Assembly: GCA_016795485.1 (NCBI GenBank)
Contig: JAEUHM010000004.1
Coordinates: 118,641 to 182,640 of the forward strand
Source: Verrucomicrobiaceae bacterium
Lineage (GTDB): Bacteria > Verrucomicrobiota > Verrucomicrobiia > Verrucomicrobiales > Verrucomicrobiaceae
DNA: 64,000 nucleotides
Direction of reading: 5' to 3'
Shown here: positions 47,093 through 55,255 of the stretch, one piece after another
Numbering within the stretch: position 1 is the stretch's first letter
How the letters are laid out: each line of letters opens with the position of its first letter
Translations under genes and position numbers: made by a program
The notes under the pieces: generated by a model
The model's database searches: none
Told to the model about the DNA's origin: nothing
What the model saw: only the letters and a program-made list of their open reading frames with translations

Positions 47093-49231
47093 CTAAAAGT
47101 TGTAGTTCATCGCGAGGATGGCGCGGTTCTGTTTAAAACTGAAGCTATCGTCGTCTGCTTCGGTATTAAAGAATCGGTATCCAATCCCAATGGTCATCCG
47201 CTTGCTTACGGCGTAGTTAAAATCGACGTTGTAGGCGTGTTGAACGTAGCTTTTTGACTCGAGATTGGAGTCAACGATCCCATAATGATAACCGAGTCCA
47301 ACGCGTAGACGAGAGGTAAACTGGTGGGTCCAGTAGGCGTCAAATCCCCACTGCTGGATGTCCTCCCGGGTACTAATGGCTTGCACGATGTTTTCTTCAT
47401 CGACCTGATACTGGTCGATGCCGCCGGAGTCGGCAGACTTTTCAAAATAGGTGCTCAGCGCGAGTTGGGAGCCCCGCCATGCGATAATCCCAACGCCATA
47501 ACTGGCGTAGTCCGCCGTGATAAAGTTGGACGTTGTGTTGAGTGCAGACTCGTGACCCAAACTCAGTGCGTGAGAAATGCGAGGGGTTAGGCGGTTGGAA
47601 AGAGTGAAGTTGGCGTAAAAATCCGCAAGGTCGCTGTTGTCTCTACTATGACGGGAAAAAAGTTCGTTGTCGGATAGTTGCTGTTGGGCGAGGAGAATGA
47701 GGGCCTGGAGTTCTTCCTCGTCCACCCCTTCAAGCTTATCTACTGAGGGAAGGGGTGTTTGCTCCAGAGCCAGTAGTTTTGCTGTCAGATTGGTGATATC
47801 GGCTTCGAGAATCGGCCGGGCAGGGTCGTTGAGCGCAAGTAGTGCGAGTTGAGCTTTCTTGGCGGCAATCTGCTGCCGTAGTTGGGCCATCTCGGCCTGT
47901 CGCGCTTCGAGTTGGCGATTGAGTACGCCCAAATCGGAGTTTTCCTGGGCGACTTTCTGCTGGAGTTCCTCCGCCGCAGCGATTGCCTCCTGAGCCGTAA
48001 CGTTGGCTAACTCCTGGAGGCCAAGCAGTTGAGAATATGCTTCCTGGACTTCTGCAAGGGTAGCTGTCCGTTTGAAGGTGGGCGGGGCCTGAAACTGCAT
48101 GTTCTGAAAGCCACCCGCTATGCGCATGTTTGTTGCCTTTCCTAACGGTGTGGAGAGAAACGCGCCCGCGCTGGAGATGAAGCCGTCATTGTTGTAGTCC
48201 TCCGGATACCGCACCCAAGTAACATTCCCTTCGAGACCTGCTGTCCAGGTGCCTGCTGGGCTCCATGAGAGAGAGGCCATGACCGAATCCATGTCTCGAT
48301 CAAAAAAGCCGCCTGAGAATGCGATGCCTGCTTCGTTTTGAAGTTCTCCGTTCAACACACGGGCGGTCGAGTGCATGTAATTGACGGAAAGAACGAGTGA
48401 AGAGTTGATGGCCCATGTGGCGCCTAGTCCCACGTCATTTTGCAACACGCCGAATATGTCTGCTGTGTTGATGGAGAAGTCGTTTTGAGAAGCAGGACGC
48501 ACGGAGAAGCGGTCATAAAGTACGACGTAGACGGGACCAATCACTCCATCGAGGGCGATGGTGCTCCCGGGCAGAATATTCAAGATGAAGTCCCCGCCGT
48601 AGGGGTGGACTTCGGGATGGTTAAAGTAATGGTCAAAACCAAGGGCTGTGTTCATCGACAAAGCATTGGTTTTGGACACGGGCCAGTTGGCGCTGATGTT
48701 GAGGTAACTGCCGAGAATAAAGTCTTCGACAGGCTCAGTAGTAGAGCGGGTTACGTTGTCGTTGTATTCGAAGACGCTGCTCAGACCGAAGCCAAAGTTT
48801 ACTGGCCCAACCTTCAGGTTACGCTTCCCGCCAAGGTAGGGATCAGAAGTGTAAGTTGGCGAAAAGAACTGGCCCTGAGACGGATAGGGACTTGCATACT
48901 GGGTGTAATCGCCTTGCTGACGGCGGGAGTAGATTGTGTAGCCAGCGTTTGATAATGGTGCGCCAATGTCCCAAGCGGTGTCATCCGTCTGTCCGGCCAT
49001 CTGGTCTGGTGCGAGGAATGCTCCGTCGTCATAAGTGTAGATGCCTTCTTGACTGGTCACTTCACCGCTGGTTGCCGCACGCGATGAACTCCGGCCGCGC
49101 AAGTCATCAAAGAACATGCCTGTCTGTGATGGCGATACGCCGTACTGTGAAAAACAACTTTGGCCCCCTAGCACCGCCAATGCCAAAAGCACGAGCGATA
49201 CCGGAGACCGGCTCGAACGATGGCAGGGCAT
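47093..49231 (-). CDS. Outer-membrane beta-barrel protein with central coiled coil
   Basis: The 712-residue protein has a signal peptide (about 28 residues, L-L-A-L-A-V-L-G-G-Q-S-C-F-S). N-terminal barrel strands alternate aromatic and polar residues (about 100-370). A heptad-rich coiled coil covers about 390-500 (A-E-E-L-Q-Q-K-V-A-Q-E-N-S-D, R-Q-L-E-A-R-Q-A-E-M-A-Q-L). A second barrel part follows (about 530-712), and the chain ends M-N-Y-N-F, a terminal phenylalanine as in BamA substrates. Such an inserted coiled coil is unusual for a barrel. The promoter should lie in the 261-base gap to the divergent M48-like gene. Function is unknown; a structural or porin-like role is possible. Confidence 0.8.
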   Translation of the reverse strand: MPCHRSSRSPVSLVLLALAVLGGQSCFSQYGVSPSQTGMFFDDLRGRSSSRAATSGEVTSQEGIYTYDDGAFLAPDQMAGQTDDTAWDIGAPLSNAGYTIYSRRQQGDYTQYASPYPSQGQFFSPTYTSDPYLGGKRNLKVGPVNFGFGLSSVFEYNDNVTRSTTEPVEDFILGSYLNISANWPVSKTNALSMNTALGFDHYFNHPEVHPYGGDFILNILPGSTIALDGVIGPVYVVLYDRFSVRPASQNDFSINTADIFGVLQNDVGLGATWAINSSLVLSVNYMHSTARVLNGELQNEAGIAFSGGFFDRDMDSVMASLSWSPAGTWTAGLEGNVTWVRYPEDYNNDGFISSAGAFLSTPLGKATNMRIAGGFQNMQFQAPPTFKRTATLAEVQEAYSQLLGLQELANVTAQEAIAAAEELQQKVAQENSDLGVLNRQLEARQAEMAQLRQQIAAKKAQLALLALNDPARPILEADITNLTAKLLALEQTPLPSVDKLEGVDEEELQALILLAQQQLSDNELFSRHSRDNSDLADFYANFTLSNRLTPRISHALSLGHESALNTTSNFITADYASYGVGIIAWRGSQLALSTYFEKSADSGGIDQYQVDEENIVQAISTREDIQQWGFDAYWTHQFTSRLRVGLGYHYGIVDSNLESKSYVQHAYNVDFNYAVSKRMTIGIGYRFFNTEADDDSFSFKQNRAILAMNYNF

Positions 49232-49441
49232 ACTCTAGGGCTACATGAACAGAATCTATTATTTCGGACTTCTAAAGCATCTTGTCGACCCCAAAAATTG
49301 GAAATCCCACAAAATACGCTTCGGAACCGGTGTCTCAGAAGACAGCTACAGACTGTGAAACACTCGAGCACGGGTCTATTCAAACTTTTAGCAAAATGAC
49401 CTGCTTTGGGGCTGGTGCCGGCTGGGTTGCAACAAATCAGT

Positions 49442-49477
49442 TTGCATAATAGTTATATAAAACATTATAGTTATAAT
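49442..49477 (+). promoter_or_regulatory. AT-rich promoter-like region with 9-base direct repeats
   Basis: TTGCAT (49442-49447), an 18-base spacer and TATAGT (49466-49471) resemble a weak -35 and a good -10; TATAAT follows at once (49472-49477). ATAGTTATA occurs twice, at 49449-49457 and 49467-49475, 18 bases apart, about two helical turns. The stretch is strikingly AT-rich against the GC-rich surroundings and lies just before the GTG start at 49493. Promoter activity is inferred. Confidence 0.45.
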
Positions 49478-49492
49478 ATCGAAGCAGCCTCT

Positions 49493-51847
49493 GTGAATAA
49501 GCCTCAGATCCAGCCACCTCCGGCTACCGCGGTGGGCACGCCTTATATTGTGCCCACCGGAGGACTTGCGCTTTCGGTGGTTCTCGGTGTCACAGCTTTG
49601 GCCGCAGCGAGTATGCCGCTCGCGCTTTTGGCTTTCACGGTTTGGTACATGCAGCAGGTGATGATGCAGGGCTGGGAGCTCTGGCTGACCGTGGTGGATT
49701 TCTGGAGCCTTGCTTGGTCGGATCTAGCTCGGCTGACGGGAATAGGCGTTCAGGCGCTGTTTGCGTTGCTCCTGCTCAGGCAGTTGGCTGTACCGCCAAA
49801 GCGAGATCACGCGTGGTTGCCCGTATTGCCGTTAGATCAGCCAATCTTCCATCAGCTGAGCAGCCGTGTCGCCGCGAGTCTTCGAATCAGACCGCCCAAG
49901 GTCATTGCAGTGGATGCTACTGCGGGAATCGAAGCAAAAACCGACAATGTTTTCCTGACATTGTTGGGCAGAGGGCTCCGAGTTAAGGTGGGGATGAGTC
50001 TTGTGGTGGGCCTCACTGAGCGGCAACTGGCGGGGCTCATGGCGCATGAGATGGCATTCTACAAGGGCTTTCACGGCGCAACGTCGGGGCGAATCATCCG
50101 TGGGGTAGAGAACTGGTTCCGGCGGCGGAGAAGGGAGGATCCTTGGAATGATCGTCTCTGGGAGGAAGTCGCTTGGGGTGGCCGGCTGAGGCGTCTATTG
50201 ATGTGGTGCATCTGGGGAGCATCCACGCTGGCAAGTCTGCCAAGGAAACTCTGCGATTGGCTCGCTCAGTTGATTTCGGCGCCGGGCATGCGCATGCAAG
50301 TAGAGTTTGCAGATCGGTGTGGCGCTGCTCTCGCGGGCTCTGACGCTTATGCAGAGGCCATTTCGATGCAGGGTAGGTTGAATCTGGCGTGGCAATCTTT
50401 GGAAGATGATCTCATCGTGCACCCAGAAGCTGAGGAGTTGCCAGATAATCTGCCGCTGCTGCTTGCGCGACAATTGCTGACGGATGAAGTGCCTGAACTA
50501 GGCCAGACCACCAGGACCCATCGAGTATGGCAGGCGTTGCCGGACCGCCAGAGAGCGGATTTGGTGCGCAGTTGGGCAATGGCAGGTGCGTGGCAGTGCG
50601 AAAATAGCAAGGAGGCACCAGCGGTGTTCAAGGACTTCCACGAACAGGCTCGGCGTGCCACAATGTTCTTCTACCAGAATGACCTTCATCTGCTGATTCC
50701 TCACCTGAGATTCGTGACCGTCGAGGAGACGATTTACGACCGCAGACGTGCCACGGGTGGATTGGAGGAGCCGAAGCGATACTTCAAAGGATTGGCGCAT
50801 CCGGACCGCTCTTGCTGCGGCATTGCTGAAAGCTTGTGTGCCGGCGGTGAGACCGACGTGCTCAAGCTGGAACTCGTTGATTGCCGACACTACATCAACC
50901 AGCACTGCCACCAGATGACGGCATTGCTCAATGACTGGGCCAAGACATGGAGGATGGTTCGCGAACTGGAGTCAGCCCACACGCTAAAGAAAGCTGGCCT
51001 GCATGTTCACCGACATCAGTTCGCCGCCTTCACCGTAGCTGACTTGCAAGAAGACATCGAACGGCAGCGGGCGATCATGGATAGTTTGGAGAGCCAGTTA
51101 AGGTCGTTCGAGGGCAAGCTTGAAACTCGGATGGCTTGCTGCTTGGAACTGCTGTCTAGGGAAGATCCGAAGACGTTGCCGCCCAAGCTGAAGAGAGTTC
51201 GCGCTACTTTGCCGCATTGGGTGCTCATTTACGAGGCACTGGGGCTTAATCTGCCCATCTTTCGTGAGTTGCTCACTTCCTTTGGTGCCTTTCAAGCCCT
51301 GGGAGCCACCGTGACGGGGCGCATCGAATCGGCTAGTTATGTCACCACCGTGCAGATGATCATTCCACGGGTCATCATGCTGATGCAAAACTTGGTGGCG
51401 TCACTTTCCCAGTATCCCTACCCGTTTGTGAATCGAAAAAGTGCCAGGGAGGAAAGGTTGACACTGGATGGATACCTGAGCGTGGATTTGAAAGAGCTCT
51501 TCACTCTATTTCCACCTGAAGGCAGCCTGATGCTCCCTACTGGCGGTGATCGGAGATTGCTGATCCATGAGCGGGCCCGACGTCTCGTGGCGATTGTTGC
51601 TCCGTTTATGGACCGTTACATCCAGCTCTACCACCAATCATTTGCCTGGGTTACGCGCGCGATGCAGATGGCTGAGTGGCATTTCGCAGATCCTATGCAG
51701 GGAGCTGTTACGGAAACCGGGGTGGACGATGAGCGAGAAGCTATGCAGGAAAGGGAGACTTATGATCCATCCTGGCTCACGAGCACCGTTCCGGTTCCAG
51801 ATCCAGAGACGAATGGCAGGCGCACCACCTTGTTGCTCGCCCGTTAA
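49493..51847 (+). CDS. M48-like membrane protein with degenerate zinc site
   Basis: The 784-residue protein has several hydrophobic N-terminal segments (about 22-90). An M48/Ste24-like domain follows: L-V-V-G-L-T-E-R-Q-L-A-G-L-M-A-H-E-M-A-F (His185, Glu186, then Phe189 where the second zinc histidine should be) and the downstream E-F-A-D (Glu271, Asp274). The remaining 400 residues are a large soluble, mostly helical region of unknown fold. With the second histidine lost it is probably a non-proteolytic M48 relative. GTG at 49493 (V-N-K-P-Q) is the likely start; the frame extends back to 49406 through AT-rich DNA. The HNH gene follows 90 bases later. Confidence 0.8.
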   Translation: MNKPQIQPPPATAVGTPYIVPTGGLALSVVLGVTALAAASMPLALLAFTVWYMQQVMMQGWELWLTVVDFWSLAWSDLARLTGIGVQALFALLLLRQLAVPPKRDHAWLPVLPLDQPIFHQLSSRVAASLRIRPPKVIAVDATAGIEAKTDNVFLTLLGRGLRVKVGMSLVVGLTERQLAGLMAHEMAFYKGFHGATSGRIIRGVENWFRRRRREDPWNDRLWEEVAWGGRLRRLLMWCIWGASTLASLPRKLCDWLAQLISAPGMRMQVEFADRCGAALAGSDAYAEAISMQGRLNLAWQSLEDDLIVHPEAEELPDNLPLLLARQLLTDEVPELGQTTRTHRVWQALPDRQRADLVRSWAMAGAWQCENSKEAPAVFKDFHEQARRATMFFYQNDLHLLIPHLRFVTVEETIYDRRRATGGLEEPKRYFKGLAHPDRSCCGIAESLCAGGETDVLKLELVDCRHYINQHCHQMTALLNDWAKTWRMVRELESAHTLKKAGLHVHRHQFAAFTVADLQEDIERQRAIMDSLESQLRSFEGKLETRMACCLELLSREDPKTLPPKLKRVRATLPHWVLIYEALGLNLPIFRELLTSFGAFQALGATVTGRIESASYVTTVQMIIPRVIMLMQNLVASLSQYPYPFVNRKSAREERLTLDGYLSVDLKELFTLFPPEGSLMLPTGGDRRLLIHERARRLVAIVAPFMDRYIQLYHQSFAWVTRAMQMAEWHFADPMQGAVTETGVDDEREAMQERETYDPSWLTSTVPVPDPETNGRRTTLLLAR

Positions 51848-51924
51848 AGTTTCGTCGCTTGCCAGAGTAAAACCTTTTTGATAGTCTCCGCGCCAGTCCG
51901 TCCCCCCGGACCAACCTGACTTAC

Positions 51925-51930
51925 AGGAGG
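51925..51930 (+). promoter_or_regulatory. Strong Shine-Dalgarno of the HNH gene
   Basis: AGGAGG (51925-51930) lies seven bases before the ATG at 51938, a perfect anti-SD match. Most genes here have weak or no SD, so this one stands out and fixes the start of the HNH gene. A 5-base hairpin (GTCCG/CGGAC, 51896-51911) lies just upstream and may affect the leader. Confidence 0.7.
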
Positions 51931-51937
51931 ACTGTGC

Positions 51938-52552
51938 ATGAACGATGTGTTGAATAAAACGCTGGTATTGGTGCTTAACAGGCACTGGCAGGCTATCGAC
52001 GTTAAAACTCCCCTCGAAACTTTCTCCATGCTAGTGACGGGCGCTGCTACTGCGTTGGACATGAAAGCAGGAGAAGAGATGCGCCCCGTGACTTGGGAGG
52101 AGTGGCTCACGTTGCCAGTGAGAGAGGGTGACTACTCCATCGGCACCGTTCGAGGTGCGGTGCGAGTTCCCACCGTGATTGTGCTAGCACGCTTTGACAA
52201 AGTTCCCAAGCGGCGTCCCAAGTTTTGCGCAAAAGCCATTTGGGAGCGTGATGGCGGCGTTTGTCAGTACACCGGCAGAAAATTGCGGCCCAGTGAAGGC
52301 AACATCGACCACGTGGTTCCGCGCTCGCGAGGTGGGAAGACGACATGGGAAAACTGTGTGCTCGCTGACAAGAAAGTGAACAGTAAAAAGGGCAATCGCT
52401 TGCCCGAGGAAATAGGCCTTCGGCTGCTCAGACCGCCAAAGACTCCACGCGAGGTGCCGACCACGGCATTAATCCGCAATCACCACCGAGTTCAGGACTG
52501 GGAGTTGTTTCTTGGCGCTCCAAATCCTCCTGGAACTGGCAACTCCGATTAA
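51938..52552 (+). CDS. HNH-nuclease-family protein with reduced zinc cysteines
   Basis: The 204-residue protein has an HNH/McrA-like domain in its second half: C-Q-Y-T-G (Cys109, with Thr112 where a second cysteine is usual), I-D-H-V-V-P-R-S-R-G-G (Asp124-His125), T-W-E-N (Asn139), and D-K-K-V-N (Asp144 and Val147 where the C-x-x-C pair is usual). The catalytic His and Asn survive but three of the four zinc cysteines are gone. The N-terminal 90 residues contain V-L-N-R-H-W-Q-A-I-D, as in a widespread chromosomal HNH family of unknown role. It has its own strong SD. Nothing nearby suggests restriction-modification. Confidence 0.85.
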   Translation: MNDVLNKTLVLVLNRHWQAIDVKTPLETFSMLVTGAATALDMKAGEEMRPVTWEEWLTLPVREGDYSIGTVRGAVRVPTVIVLARFDKVPKRRPKFCAKAIWERDGGVCQYTGRKLRPSEGNIDHVVPRSRGGKTTWENCVLADKKVNSKKGNRLPEEIGLRLLRPPKTPREVPTTALIRNHHRVQDWELFLGAPNPPGTGNSD

Positions 52553-52578
52553 CTGGCCACTTGGCTGATGTAGGCGGC

Positions 52579-52929
52579 CTACTTGCTACCACGCGACACG
52601 ATTTCGTTGCGGGCGTTGAGCAGCAAGCGCTTCGGCGTGATCGATTCGGCACTCACACCCCAGGACATAATCGTCACCCGGTGGCCAGTGTTGATTAGAT
52701 GCGCGGCGGCTCCATTGATAACGATTTGGCCGCTTCCGTCTGGACCGGGGATCACGTAGGTTTCCAGTCTTGCGCCGCTAGTGATCGAGGTGACCAGGAC
52801 TTTTTCGCCCTCCCAGAGATCCGCTTCAGCCATCAGGTCTTCCGGGATGGTGATGCTGCCCTCGTAGTCGACGTTGGAGTCCGTGATGAGTGCACGGTGA
52901 ATCTTGGATTTCAGGAGTTGGCGCTGCAC
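52579..52929 (-). CDS. panD: Aspartate 1-decarboxylase proenzyme
   Basis: PanD makes beta-alanine for pantothenate and coenzyme A. The 116-residue protein, starting with GTG at 52929, has the self-processing site Gly24-Ser25 in V-D-Y-E-G-S-I-T-I, where cleavage leaves the pyruvoyl group, exactly the usual position. It also shows K-S-K-I-H-R-A near the start and the typical G-A-A-A-H-L segment. The longer open frame adds a Pro-rich stretch without homology. The 206 bases to the divergent gene at 53136 should hold both promoters. coaX, a later step, is at 9.5 kb. Confidence 0.95.
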   Translation of the reverse strand: MQRQLLKSKIHRALITDSNVDYEGSITIPEDLMAEADLWEGEKVLVTSITSGARLETYVIPGPDGSGQIVINGAAAHLINTGHRVTIMSWGVSAESITPKRLLLNARNEIVSRGSK

Positions 52930-53135
52930 TTTTGTCGGTCTTGGAGGGGTCTGGAAGGAGGGCCGCAAGGATGGACAAGGAATCTGGAAAGGCAACGGCC
53001 GTTTGCGGTCGGTGGGGGGCCAGACGGCATGCAAAGGGCGATTTGCCCGCCAGAAAGTTCAGATAAGTTAAAAATAATGATGGATTTTATGGAAAATAGT
53101 GTTAAAATAGTGGAGACTCACTCTTTTTGAACATC

Positions 53136-54029
53136 ATGGTCGCCCAAGCCGAAGCTCGTAACCCCAATCAGTCGCCTACCGCAGACGCGGCTCAGGGCGT
53201 GGTCCCCGCCTCTGCCGTGACTACAGGACTGCTGGGTCTGCTCGCTTCCGTTCCTGGTCTTCCATCCGCGAAACCTGGACTGCCAGCACACACCCCAGGC
53301 TCTTCAGCCGCACTGATGCCGCAGTTTCAGACCGATGGAGGGTCGCTAACGCAGCAGCCACAAACTCAGCCTACGGCCAATGCCGTGTTGCCTCCAGCAC
53401 GACAACAGGAGACGATGGCCCCGCCTCAGAGCTCACCCTTTGCCGTGATGGAGATCCAATCCCGGCCCGATGAACGCGCGGCAGCCAAAGGCAATGCGGT
53501 TTCATTTGATGAACTGATGGGTGGCCAGGCCCTTGACGGTGCTGGACGTGCCGTCAGTGGACTCGACCACATGCGGCAGGAGCTATTCGGTAAATACTAC
53601 GAGGAGACCGAGGCAAGGATGCGCGAGCTCAAGACGGCCCTCGACGGCGGGTTGGCACGTGGGCGACAAGCGGCAATTGATCGTGTGGATGAACTCAGCT
53701 CAGCCATCCATCGGGACATGGTTGCCATCCGGCAGGAAGTGCATAGTGAGATTGAGGACCTCAAAAGAGATGTGTTCAGTGCAGTGATGAGCCTCTCGGC
53801 ACTGAGTGACAAGTTGGGAGCCGCAGATGCAAAGTCAGGGGAGTTAGTGGCATCCGTTAGCAAAGCGCTCATTGATCGAATGGATCAGCAGGCTGCCGCG
53901 CTGGACCAATATTTGCATTCATTTCAGAGTCAGTTGGACGAGGTGATTTCCCACAAAGTTTCCACGACTCTTCAGCACGCCATCCAGGAACTCATTCGCA
54001 CGCAGCAGTCTCAGAACAACCCAGCCTGA
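53136..54029 (+). CDS. Coiled-coil protein, first gene of an unknown operon
   Basis: I do not recognise this 297-residue protein. Residues 1-120 are low-complexity, rich in Pro, Ala, Gln and Thr. A predicted coiled coil runs from about 150 to 290 (V-D-E-L-S-S-A-I-H-R-D-M, E-I-E-D-L-K-R-D-V). No signal peptide or membrane segment is visible, so it is likely cytoplasmic. The ATG at 53136 is preferred to TTG at 53127. The DNA just upstream (53070-53125) is AT-rich and may contain the operon promoter. The next gene starts 43 bases later. Confidence 0.7.
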   Translation: MVAQAEARNPNQSPTADAAQGVVPASAVTTGLLGLLASVPGLPSAKPGLPAHTPGSSAALMPQFQTDGGSLTQQPQTQPTANAVLPPARQQETMAPPQSSPFAVMEIQSRPDERAAAKGNAVSFDELMGGQALDGAGRAVSGLDHMRQELFGKYYEETEARMRELKTALDGGLARGRQAAIDRVDELSSAIHRDMVAIRQEVHSEIEDLKRDVFSAVMSLSALSDKLGAADAKSGELVASVSKALIDRMDQQAAALDQYLHSFQSQLDEVISHKVSTTLQHAIQELIRTQQSQNNPA

Positions 54030-54072
54030 TTTACAGACGGCAAGTCGTCGGACGATTTTCCCGCCTCCACCC

Positions 54073-55254
54073 ATGTCAGCCATTCCGGCAAAGCGATCCG
54101 ATACACGGTCCGCGCATTCCATGCGGGGAGGGAAGGATAGCGGCTCGTTCAAATCGCCGTTGGACATTGCGTTGGCGAGGCAGGAGGCAACTCACCGCCG
54201 CATGGAACGAGGGAAAGGCGAGGTGCTAGATGCGATCATTGCAGGGGTGCCTGAGCAACTTCAGCATCGGTCTGTAGCAGACCCAAAAGTAGCCAGGGAG
54301 TGGGGAGCTGCCTTGCAAGAGCCGGTACAGATCGCCATGGAGCGTGCAGCACAGCATGCACCCATGAGAATGGCGGGTGCTATAGCGCCAGCGGTCCCGA
54401 GGGCTTTTGCGATGTTCTGGCAAGGGCTGAAACGAAGCTGGATTCATCGGCTGGGTCGTTTCGCATCTGGCCTGGGGTCTGCCAGAGTCTGGCGATGGAT
54501 GTTTGAGGCGGTATGGGAAGGCGAGCCGGTGGGTGCCTATTTAGAAGCAAAGACAGGGGCTTCAGAAGTGGTTGAACTGCAGCTCCATGATCTAGCTGGC
54601 CAAAGGCTCTTGAGTTCTGCCATCCTGCCGGGCGTTGACGAGGTGTCGGAACACGACCTGGAAGATCCATATGGTGAGCAAGGCCAGTTTCTAATGTTCG
54701 TGGGTGAGAGGTGCAGGCTCTCGGCACGCATCATTGGCAAAGTAAGCGTGGAGCTAAAAGCTTCACTGCAAGTGCTCTGCAGGGACCTGGATGCGCTTCT
54801 GGAGGAAACCATCGCTGACAGTCAACAACGCTCTCGTTTGTTGCCCCTGCGGTTACAATCCGGTCTTTCGAGGCAGGGGCCGTTCACTTCAACAGGGGCC
54901 ACTCGCCGTTCCGTGGCGCTGCTTTGCTCATTAGCAGCTCTGGCGATGGTGGCCATCAGTTGGGTTGGGGTCATGGAGTATCGCTGGCAAAGATTTTTGG
55001 AGGTGTTGCAGGAAGATCCAGGCATTCAATTGACCTCATACGAACGTGGATGGGGAAAATCAAGTGTGCATGGGCTTGTTAGCGATCGTGCAAGAGATCC
55101 CTCCGCCTTGGCCGCCGCCATGGGGCTGAATCCGCACTACATCGACTTACATTTCAAATATGCACCAGTGAACGGTCCAGCCGATCTCATCGTGATGAAG
55201 GGTATCGCGGCTGAAGAGCAAAACCTTGTGCCACTCATGATCAAGCCCAAGTGA
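54073..55254 (+). CDS. Membrane protein with OmpA-linker-like C-terminal domain
   Basis: The 393-residue protein has a basic, soluble N-terminal region (to about 270). One membrane helix spans about 279-300 (V-A-L-L-C-S-L-A-A-L-A-M-V-A). The C-terminal domain is about 85 residues, with W-Q-R-F-L-E-V-L, D-P-G-I-Q-L-T-S-Y-E and H-G-L-V-S-D-R-A-R-D-P. That last part resembles, from memory, the small domain preceding the peptidoglycan-binding OmpA domain in some OmpA-family proteins, but no OmpA domain follows. It should face the periplasm. One base separates it from the histidine kinase gene, so the two are closely coupled. Confidence 0.65.
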   Translation: MSAIPAKRSDTRSAHSMRGGKDSGSFKSPLDIALARQEATHRRMERGKGEVLDAIIAGVPEQLQHRSVADPKVAREWGAALQEPVQIAMERAAQHAPMRMAGAIAPAVPRAFAMFWQGLKRSWIHRLGRFASGLGSARVWRWMFEAVWEGEPVGAYLEAKTGASEVVELQLHDLAGQRLLSSAILPGVDEVSEHDLEDPYGEQGQFLMFVGERCRLSARIIGKVSVELKASLQVLCRDLDALLEETIADSQQRSRLLPLRLQSGLSRQGPFTSTGATRRSVALLCSLAALAMVAISWVGVMEYRWQRFLEVLQEDPGIQLTSYERGWGKSSVHGLVSDRARDPSALAAAMGLNPHYIDLHFKYAPVNGPADLIVMKGIAAEEQNLVPLMIKPK

Positions 55255-55255
55255 G

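Noticed and set aside
51938..52552. Restriction-modification system around the HNH gene
   Set aside because: No methyltransferase or specificity gene is adjacent; neighbours are panD and an M48-like gene.
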